From NCBI RefSeq assembly GCF_007997005.1, contig NZ_VOSL01000056.1:1-41562 (forward strand): a DNA stretch of 41,562 nucleotides, in the 5' to 3' direction. The notes beneath the pieces were generated by a model. It ran no database searches. It worked only from the letters and a program-made list of their open reading frames with translations, and was not told the DNA's origin. Shown here piece after piece: positions 26,238 to 34,367 of the stretch (position 1 is the first letter of the stretch; the number at the start of each line of letters is the position of its first letter). The position numbers were made by a program, and so were the translations under genes. This DNA is from Lujinxingia vulgaris. Lineage in GTDB: Bacteria > Myxococcota_A > Bradymonadia > Bradymonadales > Bradymonadaceae.

Positions 26238-27170
26238 TTACAGCTTCAGCCCGGCGCGCACGTCCTGGCTGTAGCCGCCGGCCAGCTGCGTGGCCGCCTT
26301 GCGCGTCGCATCGTCAATGCGATCGGGCGTGTGCACCTGCAAGACCACATAGAAGTTGCCCTGGTTGGAGCCGCGCTTGACCCCCTGGCCCTTCAGCCGC
26401 AGCTTCGCCCCGGAGTTCACCCCCTCGGGCACCTTTACGGTGTAGTCCCCCCAGGGGGTCGGCACCGAGATCGACGCCCCGCATACCGCCTCGGGAACCG
26501 TGATGGGCACATCCAGATAAAGATCGAGCCCCTCACGCCGCAGCTTCGGGTGTGGCTTCACCTTAAACTCCAGGAGGAGGTCCCCGCGCTCCCCTTTGCC
26601 CTGACGGGTGCGCGGCGCGGCGCCCCCTTTGCCCCGGACGCGCAGGCGATCGCCGGTGTCGGTGCCCTCCGGCACGCGCACGGTGAAGGTCTTGGTCTCC
26701 CCCTCCGAGAAGGTCAACTCGGTGCCCTTGAGCGCCCGCATAAAGTCGAGATCGATCGGCATGACGTTATCGCGCCCCTTGAGCGGGTTGACCGCCCCGC
26801 CCCCGAAGCCGGCTCCGGCAAAACCGGGCCCCGCCCCGCCGCCAAACATCGAGCCAAAAATATCCTCAAAGCTCGCGCCCCCCTCAAACCCCGTCGCCCC
26901 GGCGCCTCGTCGACGTCCCGCCCGGGCCCGCTTTGCGTCAAAGCCCTCACGCAGCCCGTCAAAGCCGAACTCGTCATAGAGTTTGCGCTTCTTCGGGTCG
27001 CTGAGCACGTCAAACGCCGCCGAGATGCGCTTAAAACGCTCCTCGGCGGCGGCGTCCCCCGGGTTGACGTCCGGGTGGTTCTCCCGCGCCAGCTTTCGAT
27101 ACGCCTTTTTGATCGTGGCCGCGTCCGCTTTCTTGGAGACGCCCAGGATGCCGTAAAGATCGTCTTTCAT
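26238..27170 (-). CDS. DnaJ/CbpA-type co-chaperone without zinc finger
   Basis: 310 aa from the ATG at 27170; the frame also has two GTG codons three codons earlier. The J-domain comes first (DLYGILGVSKKADAATIKKAYRKLA) with the HPD motif at residues 32-34, needed to stimulate DnaK. Then a Gly/Phe-rich region follows (about 90-130), and the two beta-sandwich client-binding domains (VRVPEGTDTGDRLRVRGKG; VKVPEGVNSGAKLRLKGQG). The CxxCxGxG zinc finger of true DnaJ is absent, as in CbpA. It should help DnaK refold proteins in the cytoplasm. It stands alone on the minus strand. No groES/grpE neighbour is present. Confidence 0.93.
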   Translation of the reverse strand: MKDDLYGILGVSKKADAATIKKAYRKLARENHPDVNPGDAAAEERFKRISAAFDVLSDPKKRKLYDEFGFDGLREGFDAKRARAGRRRGAGATGFEGGASFEDIFGSMFGGGAGPGFAGAGFGGGAVNPLKGRDNVMPIDLDFMRALKGTELTFSEGETKTFTVRVPEGTDTGDRLRVRGKGGAAPRTRQGKGERGDLLLEFKVKPHPKLRREGLDLYLDVPITVPEAVCGASISVPTPWGDYTVKVPEGVNSGAKLRLKGQGVKRGSNQGNFYVVLQVHTPDRIDDATRKAATQLAGGYSQDVRAGLKL

Positions 27171-27238
27171 AGCCACCACAGGTTCAGGTTCACAGGTCAG
27201 CTCGTCTTAACAGCACGCTCCCCCCGGCTCTCTTCGAT

Positions 27239-28060
27239 TTATTCGAAGGAGGGCTCGATAAAGCCCGGCCCCAGGTTCTCACGGTTGCGCCCCTGGCGCC
27301 CGATCGACCACCCGGCGCAATCGGCGCTGGCCGAGTTCAAATCCGGCGGGCTCTGCTGCGCGCGCTGGTGCAACGTCACCGCAAAGGAAGCGCCGCCCAG
27401 GGGCAGCCCCACACCGGGAGGCACATACCCGATCAGCCCCACCACGTCGGGTCGGTCGCCGACGTTGCTCACCGCCCGATCCAACTCCACGAGCCAGCCG
27501 ATCAGCTTACCGCGATGCGCCTCAAGCGCATCGTAGGCCGGCGCCACCGTGGTGCCCAGCCCCGGCTCCAGGCGCTGGCGCGTCAGCGTAAAGACCTTGG
27601 TCAGCAGCGTCTGACCGTGAATCAATAGATCGTGCAACGCCCGCCTGGAGCCAAAGCCCTCGACCACGCGCGGGTCGGTCCGCAGCACGGCCAGCGTACG
27701 CAGCGCCCCGGCCACCGCGCTCAACGTGTGCTCGCTGGCGTGCAGGTGATGATCGAGCGCGCGCTTGATCACCTCCTCAACCTTAACCTTATGGCGCAAC
27801 GAGGCGCGCACCGTCTGCAACCACATCTCCAGCTCGGCCACGGCCATATGAATGGCGTGCTCGCCAATGCGATCTTCGGCGGCCTCTTCTTTTCGCGCGG
27901 CGACCAGCGCCTCCGCCTCGGCCAGCAGCGCCTTGCCGCGCTCTACCCCGTCTTTGTTCAGACCCGCTTTGCTCATCGCCTCGCGCACATCCGGGTACGC
28001 CTCCCAGGTATGCGTCGCCACAAAGGCGTGCGCCATCAAACGGTATACGGGCGTCGACAT
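27239..28060 (-). CDS. Uncharacterised helical protein, His-rich
   Basis: 273 aa, ATG at 28060 with gaggag 5 nt upstream. I do not recognise the family. It has no signal peptide and no clear membrane segment. Most of it is predicted-helix-like, with several His clusters: HAFVATHTWE near the start, EHAIHMAVAELEMW and HHLHASEHTL in the middle. These could bind metal or haem, but nothing in the sequence proves it. The C-terminal 45 residues (after about 225) are low in helix signal and rich in Gly, Ser and Pro. It sits between dnaJ and nadC-birA on the same strand, separated from both by more than 50 bp, so it may be expressed alone. A hairpin overlaps its stop codon (27232-27248). Confidence 0.7.
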   Translation of the reverse strand: MSTPVYRLMAHAFVATHTWEAYPDVREAMSKAGLNKDGVERGKALLAEAEALVAARKEEAAEDRIGEHAIHMAVAELEMWLQTVRASLRHKVKVEEVIKRALDHHLHASEHTLSAVAGALRTLAVLRTDPRVVEGFGSRRALHDLLIHGQTLLTKVFTLTRQRLEPGLGTTVAPAYDALEAHRGKLIGWLVELDRAVSNVGDRPDVVGLIGYVPPGVGLPLGGASFAVTLHQRAQQSPPDLNSASADCAGWSIGRQGRNRENLGPGFIEPSFE

Positions 28061-28182
28061 GACATCTCCTCACTCAAGCAGGTGTGCGACAGGCGCACGA
28101 ATCTTCAAGAACCTTGCCCCGAACGGGCGCGCCAGCATAGCCCAGCCCCCCCCACCTCCACAAGATAGGGCGGCGAGCACGG

Positions 28183-28197
28183 CGCGCCACCGGCGCG
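28183..28197 (-). terminator. Hairpin after birA-fusion, no T-tract
   Basis: 6-bp stem cgcgcc with ggcgcg (3-nt loop) just after the fusion gene stop. No T-run follows, so it may only protect the 3' end. Confidence 0.3.
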
Positions 28198-28202
28198 GGC
28201 GC

Positions 28203-29750
28203 TCAGATGTTGATATGAATGCGGCTGGCGTCGACGCCGGCGGCCATCATCCGCTCGGTCACCGCCTTGGTCATCACCGCCGCGCCGCTCACGTACACCA
28301 CCGCGTCGCTCACAGGCAACCCGGCAGCCTCAAAGGCGTCCTGAACGTAGCGATACGCCCCGCCCTCTTCGGCAGCGAAGAAGACCTCCACGCCCGCCTC
28401 CTCAAGCTGCTTCAATCGCTCGGCGTACGCCCGGTCTTCCTCATGGCGCTCCCCGTAGAAGAGCGCGATCCGCTCCGGCCGCCCCTGCTCCGAGAGCCAC
28501 CGATCCACAAGGGGCAGCACCGCGGCCACCCCGCTGCCGCTCGCAAAGAGCAGCGCGGTCTTCCCACGCCCGCTCGCTGGCTCAAAGCCTCCGCCTTCCA
28601 CCAGACTGACCTCCACCTCGGCCCCCACCTCCAGCTCCGAGAGCGCGCTCCCCAGGTCGCCCTCCACCTCGATCAGAAACTCCCAGACCCGCCCCCGCAC
28701 CCCGGCGATCACATAGAAGTTGGGAGGATGCCCCTCAAGCCCCAGCGTGATGTACTGGCCCGGGCGCAGGTAACTGTCAGCAAACGCCGCGTCGACCTCC
28801 ACCTCCAGCCGGCAGTAGCGCGCCCCCACGCGCTCACTGGCCCGCAGCGCAAAGCGCCGCCGCACCCGGCGCGCCTGCGGCGGTGACCCGGGCTGGGCGG
28901 TCAGAAGCCGCTCCACGTGCGCCTCCACCTCGGCGGTGGGGCGCGCCGGCAACACGTCGGCTGCCGCGTCTTTGCCTCGACCAAGCCCGCAGATCACCAC
29001 CTCCCCGGCCATCACCTCCACCCGCTCGCCAGCATCGCGCTTGACCCAGAGGCCGCCCTGGGCCGAGAGCCCATCGGCGATGCCGCGCATCGCCACGCCC
29101 TCCTGCTCAAAGCGCACCTCGCGGCCCAGGGTCACATCGAGCGCCCTGAAGTCCTCGGCGAAGTCCGGCAACCCGCCGGCTTCCAGACGCGCGCAGGCCT
29201 CCAGGATTGCCGCCCGAACCTCTTGAACGATCCTGAGACGATCAAAAATGCGGCCATTCTCCCTCAAAAGGCTCGTCGCCCGATCGCGCAGCTCCCCGGG
29301 AAACTCGCCAGCGGGCACGTTGATGTTGATGCCCACACCCACCACCACGCCTTCGAGCCCGCCCACACCGGTGGCCGCCTCGCTCAAGATTCCCCCCACC
29401 TTACGCTCGCCAATATAGAGATCGTTGGGCCACTTCAGCCTCACGTCGCCCGCGCCCAACGCACGCAACGCGTGGGCGATCGTCACACCGCAGGCCAGCG
29501 TGATGCCCGAGACCCGCGACGGATCGAGCTTCGGACGCAACACCACCGAGAGGTACACGTTGGCGTTGGCCGGCGAATACCACGCCCGGCGCTCGCCACG
29601 ATCTTCTCGCCGACCACGCCCGGCCAGCTGCTGCTCGGCGACCACCGCGCTGCCGTGAGGCGCCCCCTGACGCAGCGCCTCCAGCGCCTCATCGTTGGTC
29701 GACCCCACCTCGGCGTGAACCACAATCGGAGGGTTTTGCTGGCCGCTCAT
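28203..29750 (-). CDS. Biotin-protein ligase fused to a ferredoxin-reductase-like flavoprotein
   Basis: 515 aa in one uninterrupted frame. Residues 1-255 are the catalytic and C-terminal parts of BirA without the DNA-binding wHTH, with the biotinyl-AMP loop AGRGRREDR (43-51), LKWPNDLYI (105-113), KVGGILSE and VGVGININVP. It should attach biotin to a carrier such as AccB. A linker (about 255-290) follows. Residues 295-515 match a ferredoxin-NADP reductase-like module: FAD-domain RPGQYITLGLEG (329-340), NFYVIAG instead of the usual RxYS, then the NAD(P) domain TALLFASGSGVAAVLPLVD (398-416), YGERHEEDRAY, and ending in the C-terminal SGAAVMTKAVTERM. The two are joined in the correct order with no frame loss. 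I do not know this fusion from other bacteria. The start (29750) overlaps the nadC stop, so it is coupled to NAD synthesis. Confidence 0.9.
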   Translation of the reverse strand: MSGQQNPPIVVHAEVGSTNDEALEALRQGAPHGSAVVAEQQLAGRGRREDRGERRAWYSPANANVYLSVVLRPKLDPSRVSGITLACGVTIAHALRALGAGDVRLKWPNDLYIGERKVGGILSEAATGVGGLEGVVVGVGININVPAGEFPGELRDRATSLLRENGRIFDRLRIVQEVRAAILEACARLEAGGLPDFAEDFRALDVTLGREVRFEQEGVAMRGIADGLSAQGGLWVKRDAGERVEVMAGEVVICGLGRGKDAAADVLPARPTAEVEAHVERLLTAQPGSPPQARRVRRRFALRASERVGARYCRLEVEVDAAFADSYLRPGQYITLGLEGHPPNFYVIAGVRGRVWEFLIEVEGDLGSALSELEVGAEVEVSLVEGGGFEPASGRGKTALLFASGSGVAAVLPLVDRWLSEQGRPERIALFYGERHEEDRAYAERLKQLEEAGVEVFFAAEEGGAYRYVQDAFEAAGLPVSDAVVYVSGAAVMTKAVTERMMAAGVDASRIHINI

Positions 29751-30619
29751 CCCTTGCTCCCGCTGCTCTCACGCAGCTTCATCGAGACATCCACCGCGCT
29801 GGCCGAATGCGTCAGCGCGCCCACCGAGATGATATCCAGCCCGACATCACCCAGGTCGTTGAGGCGCTCGCGGGTCATGTTCCCGCTGCCTTCGATCACA
29901 ACGTGCGCGCCGCGGGGATGGCGACGAATGATCGCCACGGCCTCGACCATCTGCTCGCGGCTCATGTTGTCGAGCATGATGATCTCGGCGCCGGCCTCCA
30001 GCGCCTCACTCACGCGCTCGACCTCGTCGATCTCGACCTCCACGCGCACCGAATGCGGCGCCTGCAGACGCACCCGCTTGACCGCCTCGGCCACCGAACC
30101 GGCCGCGGCGATGTGGTTGTCTTTGATCATCACCCCGCTGGCCAGATTGTAGCGGTGGTTGGCCCCGCCACCGCAGAGCACCGAATATTTATCGAGCGCG
30201 CGCCAGCCCGGGAGCGTCTTGCGCGTGTCCACCACCCGGGTCGCCGAGTCGCCCAGCGCCGCCACAAAGGACGCGGTGAGCGTGGCCACGCCGCTCATGC
30301 GCTGCATGAAGTTCAGCGCGATGCGCTCCCCCCGCAAGAGCGAGACCGTCGGGCCCTGCAACGTCGCGACCACCTCTCCCTTTTGAAACGCCGCGGCATC
30401 GTCCCGCGCAAACGCAACCTCAATGGCTGCGTCCACCCGCGCAAAGACCGCGCGAACCACCGGCGCGCCGGCCAGCACAAAGTCCTGCTTGGCCACAAGC
30501 TCCGCCTTACCCCACTCCCCGGCAAAAAAGGCCTGGGAGGTCACATCAAAGCCGATCTCATCCTCATCGATCGCCAGATCGATGAGCTGCTCAATCCGAG
30601 GGCTGATATAAAGGTGCAT
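29747..30619 (-). CDS. nadC: Quinolinate phosphoribosyltransferase (nicotinate-nucleotide pyrophosphorylase, carboxylating)
   Basis: 290 aa. It makes nicotinate mononucleotide from quinolinate and PRPP, a step of NAD synthesis. The family core is complete: ERIALNFMQRMSGVAT (about residues 97-112), the PRPP-site signature DTRKTLPGWRALDKYSVLCGGGANHR (about 130, read in two pieces), IKDNHI, EVEIDEVE, IMLDNMS and IEGSGNMT. The RBS is weak (gtgagc). Its stop overlaps the start of the BirA-flavoreductase gene by 4 bp, so they form a two-gene operon. No nadA or nadB is in this window. Confidence 0.96.
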   Translation of the reverse strand: MHLYISPRIEQLIDLAIDEDEIGFDVTSQAFFAGEWGKAELVAKQDFVLAGAPVVRAVFARVDAAIEVAFARDDAAAFQKGEVVATLQGPTVSLLRGERIALNFMQRMSGVATLTASFVAALGDSATRVVDTRKTLPGWRALDKYSVLCGGGANHRYNLASGVMIKDNHIAAAGSVAEAVKRVRLQAPHSVRVEVEIDEVERVSEALEAGAEIIMLDNMSREQMVEAVAIIRRHPRGAHVVIEGSGNMTRERLNDLGDVGLDIISVGALTHSASAVDVSMKLRESSGSKG

Positions 30620-30735
30620 CGCGTTTGCTCACAGCATAAGGGGGTCGGGAAGGTTCGGGGGGCACGCGGCAGGAGCTGCGCGTGGATGGTCGACACCTTA
30701 CTCTCAGATCCTTGCCCGGCAAGGGCGCACCCCAC

Positions 30736-30766
30736 AAAAAAGCCGGCCCCCGTGTGGGAGGCCGGC
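30736..30766 (-). terminator. Rho-independent terminator
   Basis: Minus-strand stem of 7 bp (30742-30748 with 30760-30766) followed by six T. It ends the Cys-rich lipoprotein operon before nadC. Confidence 0.85.
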
Positions 30767-30793
30767 GTTCAACCTTCACATAGCTCGGTGCGC

Positions 30794-31138
30794 TCAGTCG
30801 CCCACGCACACATCGCTGCGGCCCCCGCCGCGCTCGTCCCGCACGTCGTCGCAGCGGTAGTCTTCGCGACAATCCAGAGAACGCTCACACATCGGCAGGC
30901 ATATCCCGCCGCTGCGATCCACACAGGCCGTATTCACCGGGCAGTCCTCATGGCGATCGCACGAGAGCGTGCACATCCCAAAAGGATAGTTGTCGCCACG
31001 CTGGCAACGGCTCTCCGGCGCGCAGTCGCGGTCGTCGCGACACTCTGCACCCGCCACGGCGCCACCGAAGTTCCCGCAGCCCGAGAGCATCATCACGCTC
31101 ACCATCAGGGCCGACACACTTAACAGACGCTTGATCAT
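30794..31138 (-). CDS. Small Cys-rich lipoprotein
   Basis: 114 aa. A clean signal peptide and lipobox (MMLSGC) put it in a membrane. The mature part carries twelve further Cys, spaced in three similar units (ECRDDRDC, SCDRHEDC, MCERSLDC, each followed by another Cys pair), so it probably folds by six disulfides, as in many small extracellular modules. Each unit is acidic and Arg-rich. No function can be named. The ATG (31138) overlaps the stop of the upstream gene at 31135-31138, so the two are co-translated. A terminator follows. Confidence 0.85.
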   Translation of the reverse strand: MIKRLLSVSALMVSVMMLSGCGNFGGAVAGAECRDDRDCAPESRCQRGDNYPFGMCTLSCDRHEDCPVNTACVDRSGGICLPMCERSLDCREDYRCDDVRDERGGGRSDVCVGD

Positions 31139-31833
31139 GCGCTCTCCTCGTCGCTCTCTCGAATCTGCATCGCCGCCACAATGGGCAGGGCTTCAAGCTC
31201 CGGGCGCAGCTCTTCGATGCCCAGCGCCCGAAGGTTCGCCCACACAAAGTGGTAACGATCCAGCAGGGGGCTTGTCGGCGGAAGCTCCAACTCGCGCAGC
31301 GCGAACTGACGCGGATCTTCGTTGGTGCACCGACCGTCGGACTCGAAGACCATCGCATAACTGGGCCCCGGCAACAACGAGTCGCACCAGGCAAAGCGGG
31401 GGTGCCCCTCCTCGTACATCGTCAGGTGCAGGCTGCCCAGGTGAGGCTCATAGCCAAAGAACGCGCCGCTGCAACGCAGCTCGCTGAAGAGCTCTTCGGC
31501 CCACTCCGCCCCTAAAAATCGCTCGTCGAGATCGACGCCTGGCTCCGCCACCAGGGTCAGCGGACCATCGGTGGCCACCATCACGCCGCCTTCCCAGCGC
31601 TCCGGGTGGGCGGTGACCTCCTTCAGCCCGATCTCCATCATCGGCGCGGTGCGCTTAAGCGCCTCGACCACCCGTGATGGCGAGGCATCGATGACCACCT
31701 GCGAGAACCCCGGCCACTGGCCGGTCTCCTCATCCGGGCTGCCCTCTCCGTCCCAGAACTCCACTGAGCTCTGCTCGCCTAAATCCAGACGATGAATCCC
31801 CTCATCGTCGATCAAATACCACTCTCGCTGCAT
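31135..31833 (-). CDS. Uncharacterised protein coupled to Cys-rich lipoprotein
   Basis: 232 aa. I do not recognise the family. It begins MQREWYLIDDEGIHRLDLG without a signal peptide or membrane segment, so it is cytoplasmic. It is acidic with scattered Trp and Pro (DPRQFALRELELPPTSPLL; YHFVWANLRALG). Its shape recalls small immunity- or sensor-type proteins, but no signature backs that. It overlaps the Cys-rich lipoprotein gene by 4 bp, so they likely work together, the lipoprotein outside and this protein inside, which is odd for a simple pair. Confidence 0.75.
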   Translation of the reverse strand: MQREWYLIDDEGIHRLDLGEQSSVEFWDGEGSPDEETGQWPGFSQVVIDASPSRVVEALKRTAPMMEIGLKEVTAHPERWEGGVMVATDGPLTLVAEPGVDLDERFLGAEWAEELFSELRCSGAFFGYEPHLGSLHLTMYEEGHPRFAWCDSLLPGPSYAMVFESDGRCTNEDPRQFALRELELPPTSPLLDRYHFVWANLRALGIEELRPELEALPIVAAMQIRESDEESA

Positions 31834-31937
31834 GCAAGGCGTCCGTGTCTGATGCTGCGGTCACGGAGACATCATGTCTCCCGGCTCTGGACGCACGAGC
31901 CTTGATCGCAGCGGGGACACCCGCAAGAAATTAGCCG

Positions 31938-31962
31938 AAAAGGGGCCCCGTCAGCCCCTTTT
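31938..31962 (-). terminator. Rho-independent terminator (possibly bidirectional)
   Basis: 9-bp stem AAAAGGGGC with GCCCCTTTT, 7-nt loop. The A/T ends work on both strands. It lies 22 bp past the stop of the beta-barrel gene at 31984. Confidence 0.75.
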
Positions 31963-31983
31963 CAACCCGGCGCTCCGGACGCC

Positions 31984-32547
31984 TCAAATCGAAAAATCGA
32001 AGCCCACGTAGACGATAGCCCTCAACCCCTCGTTGATCCGCTCCTCCCCCGGACCGGCGTTGACCGGCACCCGAGCGTACTGAGCCCCGATCCCTAAGTT
32101 GAGGTCGAGCACCGGCCAGCCCAGCACGTCGACCTCCGCGCCGATACCGGCGTTATATCCCGTGCTCGCCAGGTCCAGCGCGATCGAGGGCCCGGCCTCC
32201 GCATAGATGGCCAGGCGAGTCGACGGGATCATGAAGCGCGCGTGCAGATTGGCGTCGACCTGGGTGTAGCTCAGCTCCGGGTCCGCAAAGGTATGGCGCG
32301 CGAAGTTGACCTTCGCGCCGATCGCGAACACATCAAAGCCCAACATCAGCCTGGCTCCGGCCCCCAGGCTCTCCAGCTGGCGTTGGCTTCCGCCGAGCTC
32401 CACCTCTTCAAGTTTGGTATCTTCGATGGCCACCGGCAGCCAGCGCACGTCCACGCCTGCGCGCACCACCGCCTGCGCATCACCTGCCGATCCCACCAAC
32501 ACCGCCGCGGTGACCATCGCCGCCAACCACACCTGAATCCAACGCAT
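31984..32547 (-). CDS. Outer-membrane beta-barrel protein
   Basis: 187 aa, ATG at 32547 with agagg upstream. A signal peptide (MRWIQVWLAAMVTAAVLVGS, cleavage after DAQA) precedes eight or so alternating strands: VVRAGVDVRWLPVAI, GAGARLMLGFDVFAIGAKVNFARH, LAIYAEAGPSIALDL, NAGIGAEVDVLG, and LRAIVYVGFDFSI at the end. This fits a small OmpA/OmpX-like or OmpW-like barrel. The last residue is Ile rather than Phe, though Phe is at -2. It is monocistronic with its own terminator. Function unknown. Confidence 0.82.
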   Translation of the reverse strand: MRWIQVWLAAMVTAAVLVGSAGDAQAVVRAGVDVRWLPVAIEDTKLEEVELGGSQRQLESLGAGARLMLGFDVFAIGAKVNFARHTFADPELSYTQVDANLHARFMIPSTRLAIYAEAGPSIALDLASTGYNAGIGAEVDVLGWPVLDLNLGIGAQYARVPVNAGPGEERINEGLRAIVYVGFDFSI

Positions 32548-32818
32548 ATCGACCTCTCACTCACCAGGACTCTTAGAAGGCTTCACGCCAGCGGCTCGAC
32601 ATGTCGACCGCTCACGCTGCTTGGACGCATCGGGTGCGCGATTTAATCAATGAATCCAACATAGGAAACGCGCGCACACGAAACGCCCCCCAACGTGATA
32701 CCGCCGGGGCCGCGCCGCCACAAAAAAAGACGGCGCGGGGAGGCTCCCCGCGCCGTCTCATCAAACCTTATCGCCCTCCTCGCCAGTTCAACCCCTGGCG
32801 AAGTGCTCGCGTCGGTCT
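32548..32818. other. Gap between beta-barrel gene and kamA stop
   Basis: 271 bp; it holds the kamA terminator (32722-32757) and the promoter region of the beta-barrel gene. No gene seen. Confidence 0.5.
32722..32757 (-). terminator. Rho-independent terminator after kamA
   Basis: Minus-strand perfect 13-bp stem (32729-32741 with 32745-32757), 3-nt loop, then seven T. Confidence 0.93.
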
Positions 32819-34240
32819 TTAGCGCTGACCCTGGTGGTTGCGCGCCGCTGAGAGCGCGTCCTGCACCATCTGCTCACGCTTGCCGGCGTCCTTCCAGTCG
32901 CTTCGCGCCGACTCACTCAGGCTGTGAAGCGGGTCAAAGTAGGTGAAGAGCTGCCCGGGCTTGACCGAGGGCGCGCTGTACACGCTCACGCCCGTCTCCC
33001 GGTCGTAATGCTCATAGGAGTGCGCCTCGCGCTTGCCGCCGCCACCGGGCGCGTCCACCACAAAGGTCGGGGTGTTAAAGCCAGCCGTCGCGCCGCGCAC
33101 GAACTTCTCAATATCGAGGTTGGTCTGCAGCGAGGTGCGCAGATCTTCGACCCCCTGCACCATATCGTGCTGGTAGACGTAATAGGCCTCGACGTTGACC
33201 TCACCCAGACGCTTGACCAGAAGACGCATCGTCTCCGGATCGTCGTTGACCCCGCGCTGGAGCACCGACTGGTTGCGCACCGTGATGCCCCGCTCAAAGA
33301 GCGTGTTGGTGGCCCGGCGGCTGATCTCGGTGATCTCGTTGGGGTTGTTAAAGTGGGTGTGAATGGCGACCTGCTTGTGCACCTTGCGGCCGTGGTCGGC
33401 CACCCGGGTCACCGCGTCGAGCCAGCGCTCATCGCTCAAGATCTTCATCGGCATCACCGCCAGCCCCTTGGTCGCAAAACGAATGCGACGGATGTTGGGG
33501 ATCTCCAGCAGGCGCATGCCGATGGCTTCGATATGCTTAAACGCCAGGTTGTAGGCGTCGCCACCGCTGATGACGATGTCCTCAAGCTCCGGGCGGCTCT
33601 CAATGTAGGCAAAGGCCTCTTCCCAGCGCTTCGGGCTGACCTTCAGGCTGACCTTCTCGACCACGTCGGTGTCCACGCCGATGGCGTAGCTGCGCGTGCA
33701 GAAGCGGCAGTACACCGGGCAGGTGTCCAGGGGCAAAAAGAGCGCCTTATCGTGGTAGCGGTGGGTCAACCCCTCGACCGGGGCGTCGGCCTGCTCATGC
33801 AGCGAGTCCAGCGTGAGCATCGGGTGATCCACCGTCAGCCGCGAGGCCACCGGAATGAACTGCGTGCGGATCGGGTCGTGCAGCGGGTCGTTCCAGTCGA
33901 TCAGGCTGAAGAGGTAAGGCGTCACGCGCACCGCCATCGGCGCCAGGTGAAAGCCGCGCAGCACGTCGTCGACGAACGCTTTGGGGGCCAGCCCCTCCAT
34001 CAGCTCAATGAGCTTATCCTCGCCATAGAGCGAGTTCTTCATCTGCCATTTGTAGTCGAGGAACTCCTCCTCGCTCACGTTGGCAAAGGCCGGGATCTCC
34101 CGCCAGAACTCGCCACCTTTCAGCTCACGGTGACGGAGCACCGAGGGATCGACCGGCGGGCGAGCCTTACGCTCGGCGGGCGGTGCGGCGTGGGATTTCG
34201 GGGCTTTCTCGGGGGTGGGGACGTTCTCTGCGCTCGCCAT
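32819..34240 (-). CDS. kamA: KamA-family radical SAM lysine 2,3-aminomutase
   Basis: 473 aa from the ATG at 34240 with gaggag 9 nt upstream; the frame extends further up but has no RBS. The radical SAM motif is CPVYCRFC (Cys174, Cys178, Cys181) and the PLP lysine is in VVDAPGGGGK (about residue 415). The acidic residues in YQHDMVQG and VVDAP correspond to those which, in clostridial lysine 2,3-aminomutase, hold the substrate epsilon-amino group, so lysine to beta-lysine is the likely reaction. It differs from the clostridial enzyme by lacking the zinc cysteines of the C-terminal part: there is no Cys after Cys181. An extra Pro/Lys-rich N-terminus of about 30 residues is also present. No lysine degradation genes adjoin it. 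The leader carries a bracketed terminator, which may control it. Confidence 0.9.
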   Translation of the reverse strand: MASAENVPTPEKAPKSHAAPPAERKARPPVDPSVLRHRELKGGEFWREIPAFANVSEEEFLDYKWQMKNSLYGEDKLIELMEGLAPKAFVDDVLRGFHLAPMAVRVTPYLFSLIDWNDPLHDPIRTQFIPVASRLTVDHPMLTLDSLHEQADAPVEGLTHRYHDKALFLPLDTCPVYCRFCTRSYAIGVDTDVVEKVSLKVSPKRWEEAFAYIESRPELEDIVISGGDAYNLAFKHIEAIGMRLLEIPNIRRIRFATKGLAVMPMKILSDERWLDAVTRVADHGRKVHKQVAIHTHFNNPNEITEISRRATNTLFERGITVRNQSVLQRGVNDDPETMRLLVKRLGEVNVEAYYVYQHDMVQGVEDLRTSLQTNLDIEKFVRGATAGFNTPTFVVDAPGGGGKREAHSYEHYDRETGVSVYSAPSVKPGQLFTYFDPLHSLSESARSDWKDAGKREQMVQDALSAARNHQGQR

Positions 34241-34258
34241 GGGGTGTGGACTCCTCAA

Positions 34259-34367
34259 AAAGTTCCAGATTGAAAAAAATGGCGCGGCGGGCCGTAACCG
34301 CGCTCCGAGTCCACACTCGCCACGGGATTTCGTGGCGGCGAGTCCGGCTCGCACAATCTGGAAACTT
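34259..34367 (-). repeat. Element with long terminal inverted repeats in the kamA leader
   Basis: 34263-34272 (TTCCAGATTG) and 34354-34363 (CAATCTGGAA) are perfect inverted repeats, extending to about 13/14 nt with one extra base on the right arm. They bracket 81 bp holding a bulged 9-bp hairpin and a terminator. The last arm ends about 5 nt before the kamA ribosome binding site, so the fold could mask it. It may be a MITE-like insertion or a leader RNA. Confidence 0.55.
34273..34303 (-). terminator. Rho-independent terminator or attenuator upstream of kamA
   Basis: Minus-strand stem GCGCGG with CCGCGC (34298-34303 with 34282-34287), 10-nt loop, one C-A, then seven T. It can end the beta-propeller operon, or attenuate kamA if transcription starts upstream. 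Confidence 0.7.

Noticed and set aside
28880..28990. Frameshift explanation for the BirA-flavoreductase fusion
   Set aside because: The frame is continuous, both halves keep all motifs in phase, and an in-frame linker joins them; no sign of a lost stop.
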